A DNA stretch of 64,000 nucleotides from Poteriospumella lacustris (lineage: Eukaryota; Sar; Chrysophyceae; Chromulinales; Dinobryaceae): contig SMOI01000091.1 in assembly GCA_008000375.1 (NCBI GenBank), forward strand, positions 49,166 through 113,165. Direction: 5' to 3'. Of this stretch, positions 12,501 through 24,600 are shown piece by piece; the first letter of the stretch is position 1, and each line of letters begins with the position of its first letter. Below the pieces are notes generated by a model. The model was not told where the DNA came from. It ran no database searches and saw only the letters and a program-made list of their open reading frames with translations. The translations under genes and the position numbers were made by a program.

Positions 12501-15500
12501 GTGGAAATCCAAGAAGATGAAATGGTGTACTGCGATTGCCAATACGACAACATGTTGGCGGATCCATCGAATGGGTTCTACACGTTGAAAATCCGAAACG
12601 TCTCGACCACCCGCTTGTCGGTCACGGTGGTGTCCAATTTACGGAAACAATGTTTCATTTTTGCGGACAAAGAAGGCAGCATTCCCGCGGTGAATGTCTT
12701 GTTGCCCAAGGGCGAAGACAGTTGTTTGTATATTTTCTTACGCCCCACGAAAGTGGTGGACAGTACGACGACGGCAACGGGTGGGAAGACGTATACGACC
12801 GAAGGAACGACGGGTGGAGGTGGCAGTGGGGCGAGTGATTTCCAGCGGGAAATCACTGGTGGATTGCGCTTGGTGTTTTTCTCGGCGGAATCCGATGTCT
12901 CGTCGTGGCGTCCGGAGGAGACCACACCGACGACGACGACGACACCATCGGCCACGACCAATGCGACGACGATGACGACCGCCGATGGGACCATGATCGC
13001 GGGAGGTACCACCACCACTGCGGCGGCGGCAGCGGTAACGGAAGAGATTTTGGTGCATCGCAAACTCTTTGAAACAGCGTTGTCCTTTCGTGCAACGGTG
13101 GGCAAAAGCGTGGTGAAGGCACAGTTCGTTGCGGATGACATTTACAACGTCCGCCCCGCCGGCCACGACGCCGGTGAGTTGCCACGTATTCCGTTGAAAA
13201 TTCGCAACGAATCGCAAAGTTTTCCCCTGCGGTATTGGTTGTGCACCTGTTCGCGCTCCAGTTATTCGGGCAAAGGTGTGTTCCGGTTGGTACACGACGA
13301 AGAACAAGTGGGTTTCTTGAAGCCCGTGCAAGAGATTGTGACCTCCATTGGCATTGAAAAAGACGAGGCATTGGTGGGCATCACGTACAAACATTTACGT
13401 GTCCACAACTTGGGGGCGAATGAATCCACCGAGGTCGCCAAAATGCTGCATTTCCCGAGTCCGGACTTAGCGGTGGCCTTGGAAACCCACGGACGGGCCT
13501 TGGCATCGTTTGTGAGTGTCAAACATCCGTCTTCTTCGACGGGTCCGCCTTCGATGACGGATGATCGTGATCGAGAGGCATTGATCACGACGTTGCCGTT
13601 TTGTCAACCGTTGTCGTGTACGATCACGTTGACCAATCAATCGGCGACACCCATGGCGCTGTATCCCATCTCCAATTTGCCCATTCTCTTGCACCTGACC
13701 GAGGGAGCACAACATTTGCAGGAACTGGCGGATCTGGCGACCATTGAATTGCATAGTTTCCGTCCCCGCATTGAAGAGTTAGTCAATGGCTTCAGTCGCA
13801 ATTTACGGTTGCAAGCGATCACGATTCCATCGTATCGGTTGGGGAAGTTTCAAGTCTGCGGTGATGCCTTGGCCCTTCGTCCCGGTCAACGGGTAACATT
13901 TGCGGTCTCCTCGTTGACCGAGTATACGAGTGATTGGTTGGTATCGAATGATGTGCGACGCTTGAGTCACAGTCAAGCCTTGGATTTGATGGGGTTCTTG
14001 GGATTCATGTGTTTGGACATCGCCGCCACGACCATCGATGGGAACGATGTCTACGCCGTCGTGCCCCCTGAACAACGGCGTTTCATGGATCATTCCTACT
14101 TGGCCTTACGTGGAGGTACACGGTTTCCTTTGAAAATCCTCAGTCCACGTATCAATGTGAAGCCACGTGACATCAAATTGGGCAAAATCAATGACACGAT
14201 GGCGACGTTGACCACGGACATTGAATTTACGAATAAATCTGGCTCGGATATCGTCTGTGTCTTGGAAGCGTCCTCTCCTTGGTGTGCGCGTATTCATGGG
14301 ATTTTATCGTTGGAAGATGGTACCGTCTTGGCCGGAGATCAATGGCATATCTTGAACGACCGAAAGTACTTCGCGTACGACTTCGCCACGTCGGTGACCG
14401 TGAAAGTTCAATTGTCCTTGACCACGAAATTGCTCTTGGCGGATTCGTTTCTCAATGTCCATTCCTATACCAAAGATGTAGCGGCCTGGTTGTTTCAAGG
14501 GGAAGCGATTGACTTGGCTACGTTGGAACCGTATCGTGTGGCGACACAAAAGGTGAAAGTGCATTTCGAATCGGAATCGGTGTTACCGACGAAAGGTTTC
14601 GTGTTGTCAGTCGCCGATTCGAAATCGACCGTCTTAGCGCAGGGAGAGAAAGATATCTACCCCACGACGGGGCTCACCGCGTCTGTCTTGGGAACGAGTG
14701 GGATGACTGCCGCCACCCCTGCGACAGTGACTGTTGGCGCTTCGGTGACCGGTAACGGTTCCGGGGGCCATGGAAGCCATGCGGGTGCGGTTGGTAGTGG
14801 CAGCACTGGGAACAGTGCGAGTCCAATGACGGGAGGCGGTGGTGGTACGCCCAGTGGCAGTACGATCAGTTCGGAGTATCGCCTGTCGGTCCTGTGCAGT
14901 GACATGATCTACTTACCCAAGGTACCCACCCAAGACGCCTTGTCCTTCAAAGAGAAAAGTGGGTTGATGACGCGCAAGACCTGCAAGTTTACCCTGAAGA
15001 ATCTCAGTCGACGCAGCGTTCATATTCAAGCGCAATATGCCCCCTTGGCACGATTCATGTCCTTGGTGGATACCGAAGCGACGTTTAGCAAGAACGAACA
15101 GTCGATTACCCACTTAGAACACGACGAAACGTGTCAATTGAAAGTGCGCATCGGTTTTGTGGACAATTTCAAACTGACACGGCGGTTGTTGGACGGCATG
15201 AAGCCCATGGCGATGCCCGCGGAGATGGGTTCCTTGGCGTGGACCGAACTGTTGGCCTTGTTTCCCCCGAACAAGTCCGATGAAGTGTATTTGATCAGCC
15301 CCGACAAGCGACGGATTTTGCTGAAGATTGGACAAGGAACGGTGCATATGGTGCCTACCACCGCAGATGCGTGGTTGACTACTCAGTCCTCTGCCAGTAC
15401 CACCACCACCGCCACCATGAGTACCACAACGATACCACCGCCACCACCATCAAGCAGCGATGCACCAACAACCATTGGTGGAAGCAGCAGCAACAGCAAC

Positions 15501-18449
15501 AGCAACAGCAGTGGGGACAAAGGGTCCACAGCGGGCACCCACGTTGGTAGCAACGCGGGCAGTCTGGCCAATGTGTCGTATACGGAGTCTATGGATCTCT
15601 TCGTGATCATTCAACTGGAACACGCGGTGATTCCGATGTTTGAAGAGTCGTTGTTGTCGTTGACGTCCCCGTTGAAGATGGGTTTGAGCGATGTCGACCA
15701 AGACGAAGACGAGGCCATTCACTTCCTCTTCTGTGGGAGCTTGGAAAGCGATGATCCGTTGTCCATGGATGCGGCATCGTACGAGGTGTCCAGCTACAAC
15801 CATCACAATGGCAGTGGCGGCAGCAATACCAATCCGGCCAACCACAGCAACAGCAACGGTGGCGGGTATTATCATCCCGCACCTTTCTCCGCCTCGTCGT
15901 CGCACCACGAGATGACCTTGCCCACGGCTGCTCCACAACCACCACCATCGCTGGTGGGGAATCCCTGGCTGACGTTGTATCGGCCACAGTACTGTTCGTT
16001 GTTGGAAGACAGTCAAACGTTCTACCTGCACAATTTGACGACGTCCCCGTATAAATTCCGGATGAAATCGGAGAGTTTGCGGTTTCCCGGATTGCGATTG
16101 ATTTTCCCACAATCGTCGTTTGTGGGATGCCGTCCACCGATGGAAATCTGGACCGATGCCATTCGATTGGGGTTTGAACCTGCAACGGGGGAGATCCCAC
16201 CGGAGAGCAGTCTAGCGATACGTGTCTTTTTCGTTCCTGCGTCCCCCAGTGATGCGAAATGTGTCACGGTGATGAATGAATTGGCCTTTGACGCGGCGAA
16301 TGGAGGGAACACGTCCATGGGGGTGAATGGGTCCACCGCGGGGAGTACGACCGCGGCGGGTTCAACGACGGATGCGAGTCAATTGTCGACGGCGTTGTTG
16401 TACAAGTCGTTCACGATGAGTTGTGAGATTCACGATCGAGAGGACTCGTTGCATCCCCCGGTCCATTTGGCGGCGACCTTGATCATCGATCGCGCCATTC
16501 CGTTGTTGAAGTCGCAGCCGATCAGTGAAACGAACCGGAAGAAGCAGCATATTGATTTGGTCTTGACGGATGATGCCGCGGTGACCTCGCCAGTCTCGGC
16601 ATCGTCCACCGCCGCATCGACGACCGCAGCATCGACAGCGGCGACCACCGCCGCATCCGCATCCGCATCCGCAGTAGCCGCCGTAGCATCAACCGCCAGC
16701 ATCAGCGGCGTAGCCCCACCGTTGCGGGAAGATCATGGTTTGGGTAGCAGCAGTGGTCTGGGTGGCAACAGTAGCGGGTTCGTAAGCAGCGGGGCCTTTG
16801 ACAGTGCACCCGGCGTGGGACTGTCCTCCGCTGCCTCGTTGGTGTCACCGCTGGGTGGTCCAAGTAGCAACAACTTGCTACCCATGCGACGGGAATCGAG
16901 CAACGGCGGTCCAGCGAGCATCAGCGGCGGCGGCAACACCAACGCCAACACCACCAACACCACCTCCACCAGCAACAACAACACCATCGTTCGCTTGCGG
17001 AAACGAGGCATAACACCCCATGCCACCTCCCCGTATCACGGTTACATCGACTTGGGCAAGCAAGTGGAACGATCGGATGCGTTGGAATGGGCCGTGACCT
17101 TGGAGAATCGATCGACGGAGTACACGCAGTACTTTGAATTGCACGCGTTGTCGTCTCCTCCGACGGAAGAATGGATGATTTTCAATGAGAACGGTGGCAT
17201 CGTCGACAAACAAGGGTCGAGTACGTTTATGTTGTATTTCTTACGGTCTCAGGTGGGACGCTACGTCGCGTATCTGTTGATTCGAGACATGCATCAACGC
17301 GATCGCGACCACATCATTTGCATCACGATGGAAGTCATCGCGGATCAACGGCGACCATCGACGCTGGCCCTGTCGTTCCCTTCGTTGGCCAGTGAAGCGG
17401 ATTTACCACGTGGATCGTATTCCGATCTGTGGTGGCAACGATACGTGGAATTGTCCGTCGTCGCCACTGGTACTGCTGCTGCTGGTGGTGGTACCACTGC
17501 ATCGACGATGCCGACGTCGTGGTCGGGGTACTTCCATCAGCAGTTGTCCCCGTCTCCCGCCGCGTTCTTTGGGGACGACCTCACCGCGACACCACATCGT
17601 GCACGTGACTACGCCATCGTTGCCCCCGTCTCGTTGGTACGCATCAAGAACATGACCAACATCATCTTGCAGTTCTATTTCACACAACCAAGTTACATGA
17701 CCGTGACGCCGGTCGATTTGGTGTCGTATCAACGCAGTACCGATGCCGCGGGTCATGAGTTGTTTCGCGTGTTACCCAACGAAACGATTGCAATTCGATT
17801 GGTGGCCAGTGAGGAATGGTTGTGGCAACAGCAGCACGGACAAGGGCAGGGGCAGGGACATGGACAAGGACAGCCATCTCATCTGTTACCGCCACCGCCA
17901 CCATCGTCGTCGATCTTTCTGCCGCGATTGCATCCGACGGAGTCGCTGTCGCGAACGCCGTCGTTGGATCCTTCAACGAGCGGACGTTTGTCGCATCCGA
18001 ACAGTTACCCCTCGCTACCGAATCAACCAGAGATGACGACTACCACGAGTTCACCGTATCGTTCGGGATCTACGTCGCCGTTGAATGTACCGTCCATCGT
18101 GGGCACCGCTGGGCCGTCGTCACCGGTCGGCGGATCGTCGTCCCAACCGCCCGCAGGTACGACCTTGACGTCGTCGTCGTCGTTGATGATGATGCCGATG
18201 ATGTCGCCTGGTCTCCCACCGAAAGCGGCACAATCATCGCCCTCCACATCGTCGTCGACACACGCTACTGGTACTGGTAGTGCTGCTGGGGCCCCACCGT
18301 CGCTGGTGGTACCCCGTCGGGATGTCGTGACATGTCACTGCGCGCTCTTTGACAACATCTTTGTGCAGATGCCGGTTCTGATTCATGTTCCTTCCTCCTC
18401 GTCGGTGGCACCGCCATCGACGTCGTTCAGTGTGACGAATACACCATGA
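6555..18449 (+). CDS. Giant ASH-domain (HYDIN/CFAP-like) protein
   Basis: About 3864 residues counted from the ATG at 6555; the true N-terminus is probably further upstream. Introns are at 7209-7284, 7384-7454, 7563-7630 and 7712-7796, followed by one 10.65-kb exon. The protein is a chain of Ig-like beta-sandwich units of the ASH/MSP type, typically a hydrophobic strand then LxFGxxxVGE and (V/I)xNxS. Examples are RTLNFGRTVVGESVVRYLRI, and KARVKNTS- and VKFILRNMTSK-like segments. A charged coiled-coil stretch (coded about 10860-11060) and several Gly/Ser/Thr low-complexity linkers interrupt it. ASH proteins such as HYDIN, CFAP47, CFAP65 and CFAP74 bind ciliary microtubules, so an axonemal role is the best inference. 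No CH domain was seen, so the exact orthologue is unclear. Confidence 0.8.
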
Positions 18450-19559
18450 GCAGCACGTCACTGCTAGACACGACGTCGGGCGTGCGTCTCATCACGGACG
18501 TACATACAGTACATAGAAGCTCAATAGCATCAGCTGCTTCCCCCTTCCCAATATAACCTAACTATTTCGATCATTCAACGTCCGAGTGTGTCCAAGTGTC
18601 CATAGTGGTTGTGGCGACGGTGGTGGGGCTACAGTTAGTTCTTAAAACTGAACCGCAGTGCGAAGGGGATTAAAGAAGCTACCCCCAGCGAACAAGGTGT
18701 TCGAGCCTATCCTTCAACTTGTTGACTCCGAGACTACTTTCCAATGTAAACTCGAGGAATTAGAAGCAATTGATTGCGAGAAAAGCAAAATGCCAAGCAA
18801 TGGTAACCAGTGAGGTTCTCTCATTGTCTGCCATCGAATCGGACGCACATCGTTATCGTGAGATCCTGAAATACTTTCAAAGGCTTCTCAGCGGTATAGG
18901 CGATGAAGGCGTTGGGGGATCGATTGCTGTGATGTTGGCTGTGGTTGTCCACGAGACGCTAGAGATGTTCGGTCGTATCGGGTGTGGGTTCACCGGCCTC
19001 GCGCTGGAAGACGTCGCTCTCTGATGTTGTCACCGACGTCTTTCTTCGACGCTCCATGGCGTGTCATCTTGAACCGCTGCACAACGAACGCCACCATAAA
19101 TTAGAATCATCTTTCTTCGCCTGTGACTGAACATGAATTTGTTTTGAAATAACGAGAGGCCGAGAATGGGTGACTTTCAAAATTATACAGATCGCAGACC
19201 TGGTCCTAAATCTACGTAGGCCTTGTATGCTTCTTTTTCAAATTGTACAACAAATATTAATGACATAATAGTACAAGTTTGCTATACATGGATCGAAAGC
19301 CCGTTGTACAAGGATTTAGGATCTCAATCCCTTTGCGACGAGAGGTGCCCCGTCGAGCGAATCTGGAACAGAACCGTTTCAAAGAAAGCAACAAGGACGA
19401 AAACTTCAAGAGCCCTCCATACAAAGGACAAAATGGCCAGTCCAATTTCAAAAGCAGAAGCCGATCCCATGGGATCGGCTTCAGATCAGAATGCTTTTCA
19501 GGTGAGAGGATCCTGTCTTTCCGTCTTCGTCTTCCCTGCTGGATGGTTCTAGTGTCATC
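18450..19559. other. 1.1-kb spacer with unassigned coding-like fragments
   Basis: Lies between two plus-strand genes. Short open stretches occur on both strands. On plus, about 18653-18805 includes KVFEPILQLVDSETTFQCKL, and 18800-19024 is a 74-aa frame starting MVTSEVLSLSAIESDAHRYR. On minus, about 19058-18960 starts MERRRKTSVTTSESDVF. None has a convincing start, splice pattern and stop together. The region may hold a small split gene or a decayed one. Confidence 0.3.
19457..19482. repeat. Perfect 26-bp palindrome upstream of the sulfotransferase-like gene
   Basis: The half-site GAAGCCGATCCCA (19457-19469) is followed directly by its exact reverse complement (19470-19482), with no spacer. 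It ends 77 bp before the ATG. The duplicate copy at 25 kb lacks it. Confidence 0.9.
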
Positions 19560-20996
19560 ATGATTTGCACCGACTTCGAACGACTCGTATTTCTTGTGGT
19601 CGCTCTATTTTGCGCAAGCTCCTGGGCAAGCTTTAATGATAGTCAGGCGCCGATCTACAACGAAAAATTAGAGGAAACGAAGAAGTCACTAAAGTTTCGT
19701 CCCATGACTTTTTTTGAGAAGAAGCACACAGCTGGCGTTCAGCTGGAAAGACAACGCTTGGACCCGAATCGAACCCATCCAGCCATGACCGCTCTTCAAG
19801 AGATGTGGAAAAAAGGTATTCGCGAACAGTCAGAAATGCGGGCAAAAGCTATGTCAGGGGATACAAAGAACATGGATATATCCTCGTTGACTATGCTCAC
19901 ACAATCCTCGTTCCACGTGAAGAAGACGGTCTTCAGCAATTACACAAGACTCCTGTTTGTGGCAGGCATTGAGGGAAGTGGGCACCATGCCATCAAAGAT
20001 GCTATGTCATCTTGCTTTGAACGGGGGCTGTGTAAGAAGACACCCATCTCGAAGGACTTATCTCACCTACATGATGCATCACACGGTTTAGCGGGTGCTT
20101 TCGATACGTTATTCCACGACGATGAAATCGAGAATGTGTACGGTCACCTGCGCGAGTTGGCCTACTATAGTCAATCGCCTGAGGCAAAGATAGTCAGCCC
20201 TATGGATCCTCTTCCTTTCCCGCCGTCTCCGTACCCAAGTGGTCATCCATTCTATCTGGACCACAGTAATGATCACTTACCAAAGATACATGTACTTGCT
20301 TTGGACACTTACGGACTGGGTGGCATGGTATCATACCCAAATGGCGATGATCCACGATCGAGACCTATTGATTACCCAGATCTTGTTCCCATTGTAGCCT
20401 TGGCTGAAGCGGCTGGAGTCGACATACGTATCTTACTGTTGAATCGTCGTGCCAAGGATGCGTTATATTCAACCGAACGAAGAGGGTTCGGAAATGGTAT
20501 TCAACCACCAACATTGGTTGGCGCTGCGAATGCGCTCTTGAATCAAATGCGCAACCTTGATCCACAGTTCTATTTATGCCTGGATTATGAGGATCTTGCA
20601 TCGTATTACGATACGAAAAGTCTCATCAACATCGGCAAACATCTCCATCCTCAAATCGATGAACCACAACTTCGCAAAATGTGGGACCGATTGAAACCCA
20701 AGGAACACGTCACAGCGAAAGAAAAGGAAGAGGAGAAACAACTTCGATCAGCGGCTGCGATTTCTTCACGCGACGAGGAGAAAGCGGGCAGCACGAACCC
20801 CCTTCAACCACCGGCACCAACCAATTTCCGTCGTTCACTACGTGATCGGAGTCGCGAGGATGTTGATTTTCTTATGAAGCGCGGGACGTATCACCTATGG
20901 CGCTTGAACATGGTCATGGAAGACACGCGAGCCCTGTGCCGCATTCATCAACGGTATCCAGCGGTCGCCAACTTTCCTTAACTTTGACCCGTCGCA
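19484..20996 (+). repeat. Segmental duplication, copy A (intact gene)
   Basis: About 1.5 kb matching 25101-26643 at a constant offset of 5645 bp through the middle. Homology starts near GATCAGAAT(G/A)CTTTTCAG and ends just after the stop codon (CCTTAACTTTGAC). Mismatches and small indels cluster at the two ends. Confidence 0.95.
19560..20981 (+). CDS. Secreted sulfotransferase-like P-loop protein, intact copy
   Basis: 473 residues, single exon. The ATG opens an N-terminal hydrophobic segment (LVFLVVALFCASSWA), read as a signal peptide or Golgi anchor. A P-loop-like motif, FVAGIEGSGHHAI (residues about 137-149), resembles the 5'-phosphosulfate loop of PAPS-dependent sulfotransferases. A later LLNRRAKDALYSTERRGFG (about 294-312) resembles the 3'-phosphate loop (R...S). 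This would fit sulfation of glycans or secreted proteins, such as the PT-rich glycoproteins nearby, but the substrate is unknown and the family call is by motif only. A near-identical copy with inactivating lesions lies 5.6 kb downstream, beyond the intervening EGF gene. Confidence 0.75.
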   Translation: MICTDFERLVFLVVALFCASSWASFNDSQAPIYNEKLEETKKSLKFRPMTFFEKKHTAGVQLERQRLDPNRTHPAMTALQEMWKKGIREQSEMRAKAMSGDTKNMDISSLTMLTQSSFHVKKTVFSNYTRLLFVAGIEGSGHHAIKDAMSSCFERGLCKKTPISKDLSHLHDASHGLAGAFDTLFHDDEIENVYGHLRELAYYSQSPEAKIVSPMDPLPFPPSPYPSGHPFYLDHSNDHLPKIHVLALDTYGLGGMVSYPNGDDPRSRPIDYPDLVPIVALAEAAGVDIRILLLNRRAKDALYSTERRGFGNGIQPPTLVGAANALLNQMRNLDPQFYLCLDYEDLASYYDTKSLINIGKHLHPQIDEPQLRKMWDRLKPKEHVTAKEKEEEKQLRSAAAISSRDEEKAGSTNPLQPPAPTNFRRSLRDRSREDVDFLMKRGTYHLWRLNMVMEDTRALCRIHQRYPAVANFP

Positions 20997-21148
20997 CTTT
21001 GCCCCGTTTGGTTATCTTTTCAGTTCTACCGATCCTGCCACAGACTATTGAGGATCCCTCTTTACTATTACTTTTGTTTCATTTCCCGAATAACACGAAG
21101 AGAGAATAGACTATTTATTCGGGCAGCACCACTCTGAATGTGTTGTGC

Positions 21149-21200
21149 TGCCCCATGTGTTGCCCCATGTGTTGCCCCATGTGTTGCCCCACGTGTTGCC
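21149..21200 (+). repeat. 12-bp minisatellite, 4.3 copies
   Basis: Unit TGCCCCATGTGT, with one T-to-C change in the last full copy. It sits immediately before the relic of the ASH gene. Confidence 0.95.
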
Positions 21201-21257
21201 TTCGTGTCACGTATCCTCAGTTGTAAATCGTCGTCTGTTATTTTCGTTGAAGATCCA

Positions 21258-21390
21258 ATCCGTCACGTTCGAATCTGATACCATGCTACCGTTAGAGAAA
21301 GCGACCAGTTTTGACCAAGAGACTGTCGAACTGATGCGGAGTGACATTGAAAACTAGACGTGGGTTTTGAGTTTCAACGAAAACCATCGG
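21258..21390 (+). pseudogene. Relic fragment of the giant ASH gene
   Basis: About 130 bp align with 8903-9035 of the ASH gene at roughly 80% identity by eye. The shared frame reads ESDTMLPLEKATSFDQETVE against ESDAMPALEKVASFDQEAAE in the gene. The relic hits a stop (AAC TAG) where the gene reads on as EELKWG, although the following bases still match (GAGTTTCAACGAAAACCATC). It is a short, decayed partial duplicate with no start or flanking exons. Confidence 0.88.
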
Positions 21391-21492
21391 TGTCGCGGTG
21401 ACGTCGTCCCCAACGAATGCGGTCGCAGACGGCGTATACTCTCACGCCACCACCAGCCACAGCAACAGAAGTGGCAGTAGCACCAATGCGCT

Positions 21493-21507
21493 CCCCCCCC
21501 CCCCCCC
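21493..21507 (+). repeat. Homopolymer run of 15 C
   Basis: Uninterrupted C run in the spacer between the relic and the 3' end of the EGF gene. It is a likely site of length variation or assembly error. Confidence 0.9.
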
Positions 21508-21613
21508 ATACAAGGCACCGAAGAGAGACGACGAGAAACAAAACAAAAACAAACAAAAACAAACAAACTCAATTTACCATCGTTACACAGTAGCAGCAGG
21601 CTGAAACTACGTT

Positions 21614-24600
21614 TTACCGCTTCATTCCGCAATTCATCCCAGTGTAGCCAGGGAAACACTGGCAGAGACCGGTGTTGTAGTCACAGGACCCCCGGTTGCT
21701 GCAATCCACGTGGCATTTGTTGCCTTGCTTACCGACATCCTTGCCGCCGGCCGTCTGTATCTTGCCTTCGCAGTCCGTCTCGTCTTCCAACGTGTCTGGA
21801 TCGTCTCCGGTGGGGCACCGACGGTACTCGCACGCGGGGCCAAAGAACTCGGCCAGTTGCGTCTGCCCGCTCAACAAACCCACCTTCCACGACGAGTCAC
21901 AGACACATAGCGAGCCCCGCATAAAATCCCACGTCGCGGACGCCTTCACCATGCCATAAAACTTGCGGTCTTCGTACCGCGTCGACGTTGACAGCGACAG
22001 CGGCAACGCGGCCGCCTGGGACCCCAGTCGTTGCAACGAGATGCATCGACCACGCTGCGAGCATTGCCGTGGACACTCCGCTCGCTCGCATGCTGGACCG
22101 CTGAAGCCTTCACGGCACTTGCAGATGCCAGTGTCACGGTTGCAGATACCGTTGGCCGAGCACTCGACCAGACGGTGGGGATCGGCCATCGACGACATAT
22201 TCGAACGACCATCGACATACCGAGGCTGTGCATAGACCGCTGGACCCGCTGGACACGTCCGCCCGGAGCAGTCACTTGGCATCGAGTCACCAATCGGAAG
22301 ATACGCACGATCGGCTGCCGATCCATAGCCATCGTGACATTCACATTGCTGGGTACAATAGTTGCACTCCCCTCGACCATGACATTGATACTGTGCATCA
22401 CATGCCCCACCTACCCCTTGGACACTCGTGAACGTCGTGGCATTGACACGAAAGTAAGGAGAGAGTATTTCGTACAAGAACTCGGTAGAATTGGTTTGGG
22501 AACCACACACAGCCATCAATCGGTTTTCCGGTGGGATGTAGATCCAAAAGGGCTTCACCGGGTCATGCATCGACATATACCCCGTCGCAGTGAACGTCAA
22601 CGTGACCCCAAACTTCCTACGCAAAATCCGTATGACGGAGGCGGAGGATGGTATCTGCCAGCTAGTATCTTCATCCGCCGTCAAGTATCCATTCCAATGG
22701 AAATGTGTGGAGGCTGACACGTTCACCAACATCGCATTGCCCGGGAGGGCTAACGATGGCTTCGAGAAATCATCGGACAATGGATTGACCGCCGACGACG
22801 ACTTCGAAGGAATGTTGGTGAAATATGGCAAGAAGACATTGATCGTGGCTACATCGTTGGGACCTGCCAGTGGTAACGGCAGGTAGAACGTCAGGTTCAC
22901 ACCTGTGGAGAACTGTGGAAACGGCGTATCGAACTTTATGTCGGCACTGTACGCCTGACACTGACCTCGCGATTGATGACCGTCCGCGGGGAACGCATTT
23001 AATACGGTTGCTTGTCCCGCCAATCCACCGGTACTTCCTTTGGGATACGCGTAGATCGACCATGTTCGATTCGTCGACGACAAACACGACGCACGGAGGC
23101 CATTCAGACGATCGATGTGAATGAACAACTCTTCTTGGCTACTGGTATAGTCGTTTGACAATGTCAGTGTCACATGCGAGGATTGAAAGCCGTCGGTGTA
23201 GTTGCCTTCGGTAAACGATCCACGTAAACTCAACGCAGAGGAGGTGGCCAGCAACAGACTGCGCACTGTTTTCCCGTTCTCTGGCGTCAGGCACGGTCCG
23301 GACGTGATACCTGGCATATCAAGGACGAGCTGCGATCCTGCCGTTAGGTTGCGAACCAGTGTCAGTTTGTAGTGCAACGCCACTGCCTGACAAGGCGTGC
23401 TCAGATACGGTAGCATCTCGACGGTGCCTGTCGCATCCAACACTATCGCCGCGAATATTTGTGTGGGCTTTGGAGTGAAATAACCCACTTCCGGGGATGG
23501 TCTTGACGTCGGTCTTGACGTTGGCTTTGACGTTGGACGCATTGTGGGCTTCCATGTGAATGTCGGGAACGCCGTTGGCCGCGAGGTGGGCTGGTTTGAC
23601 GGATCACTTGAAGGTTGCGACGATGGCTGCCCCGTCGGATCAGATGACACCGATGGATGCGCTGTCGTCGGCGCCGGTGTTGGCTTTTTCGTTGGTTCCG
23701 ATGTGGGGTTGGTAGGACTCGCTGACGGCTGACTCGACGGTTGGTTAGTTGGTGATACCGACGGCTGAGAGCTGGGCCGTCGACTAGGCTGGCTCGAAGG
23801 CTGCGAAGTCGGGCTTCTCGTTGGAATCGGTGTCGGTGCAGTTGGACGTTGAGTCGGTTGACTTGTGGGTCCACAAGAAGGCTGCGACGATGGCTGAGAT
23901 GACGGATTATCAGTCGGTTGGCCGGATGGGCGGTTCGTTGGATGACGAGTGACAGAGGGGGCGGCAGTCGGTCGGCTACTAGGCTGCTTCGATGGTCGAC
24001 CGCTCGGCTGAGAGGTTGGTTGCTTGGTCGGGAACTTCGTGTAACTAGGTGCCATTGTCGGCTGATTGGTTGGCTGGCCCGTGGGTCGTCCTGTCGGCCT
24101 GGTGGAAGGAATCGATGTCGGTCGCACGAACGGTTGACCTGATGGCTGACTCGTTGGTTGACTTGTGGGATTGGTCGGCCTATGCGTTGGAGTTCGTGTT
24201 GGATGCACAGTTGGGATGGCGGATGGAGATGCTGTGCTTGGAGCGAAGGTTGGCGCAGTTGGGCGTGCGGTCGGAACACGGGTAGGCGCTCGTGTCGGCC
24301 GCACAGTTGGCGTGCACGTTACTGTGAACGTTGGGGCCACGGTTGGTCTCGTTGGCGCACGCGATATCGAGGGCTCACTTGTAGGACGACTCGTAGGACT
24401 GAAATATTGCGAGGGGGTCGAAGTCGGCTGACCGGTAGGACTACTCGGCGACGTTGTCGGTTGAAGTGACGGCTGCGACGTCGGCTGCCTTGATGGTTGC
24501 CCCGACGGCAAGCTGAATGGTTGTCGCGATGGCATTGATGTCGGTTGCGACGTCGGAACCGGGGAGGGCCGAAAGGAATTGGTTGGAGTGGATGTGGGCA

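Noticed and set aside
19760-19785. tRNA B-box-like sequence on the minus strand (GGGTTCGATTCGGG)
   Set aside because: It lies inside the sulfotransferase-like coding region and no acceptor, D or anticodon stems can be drawn.
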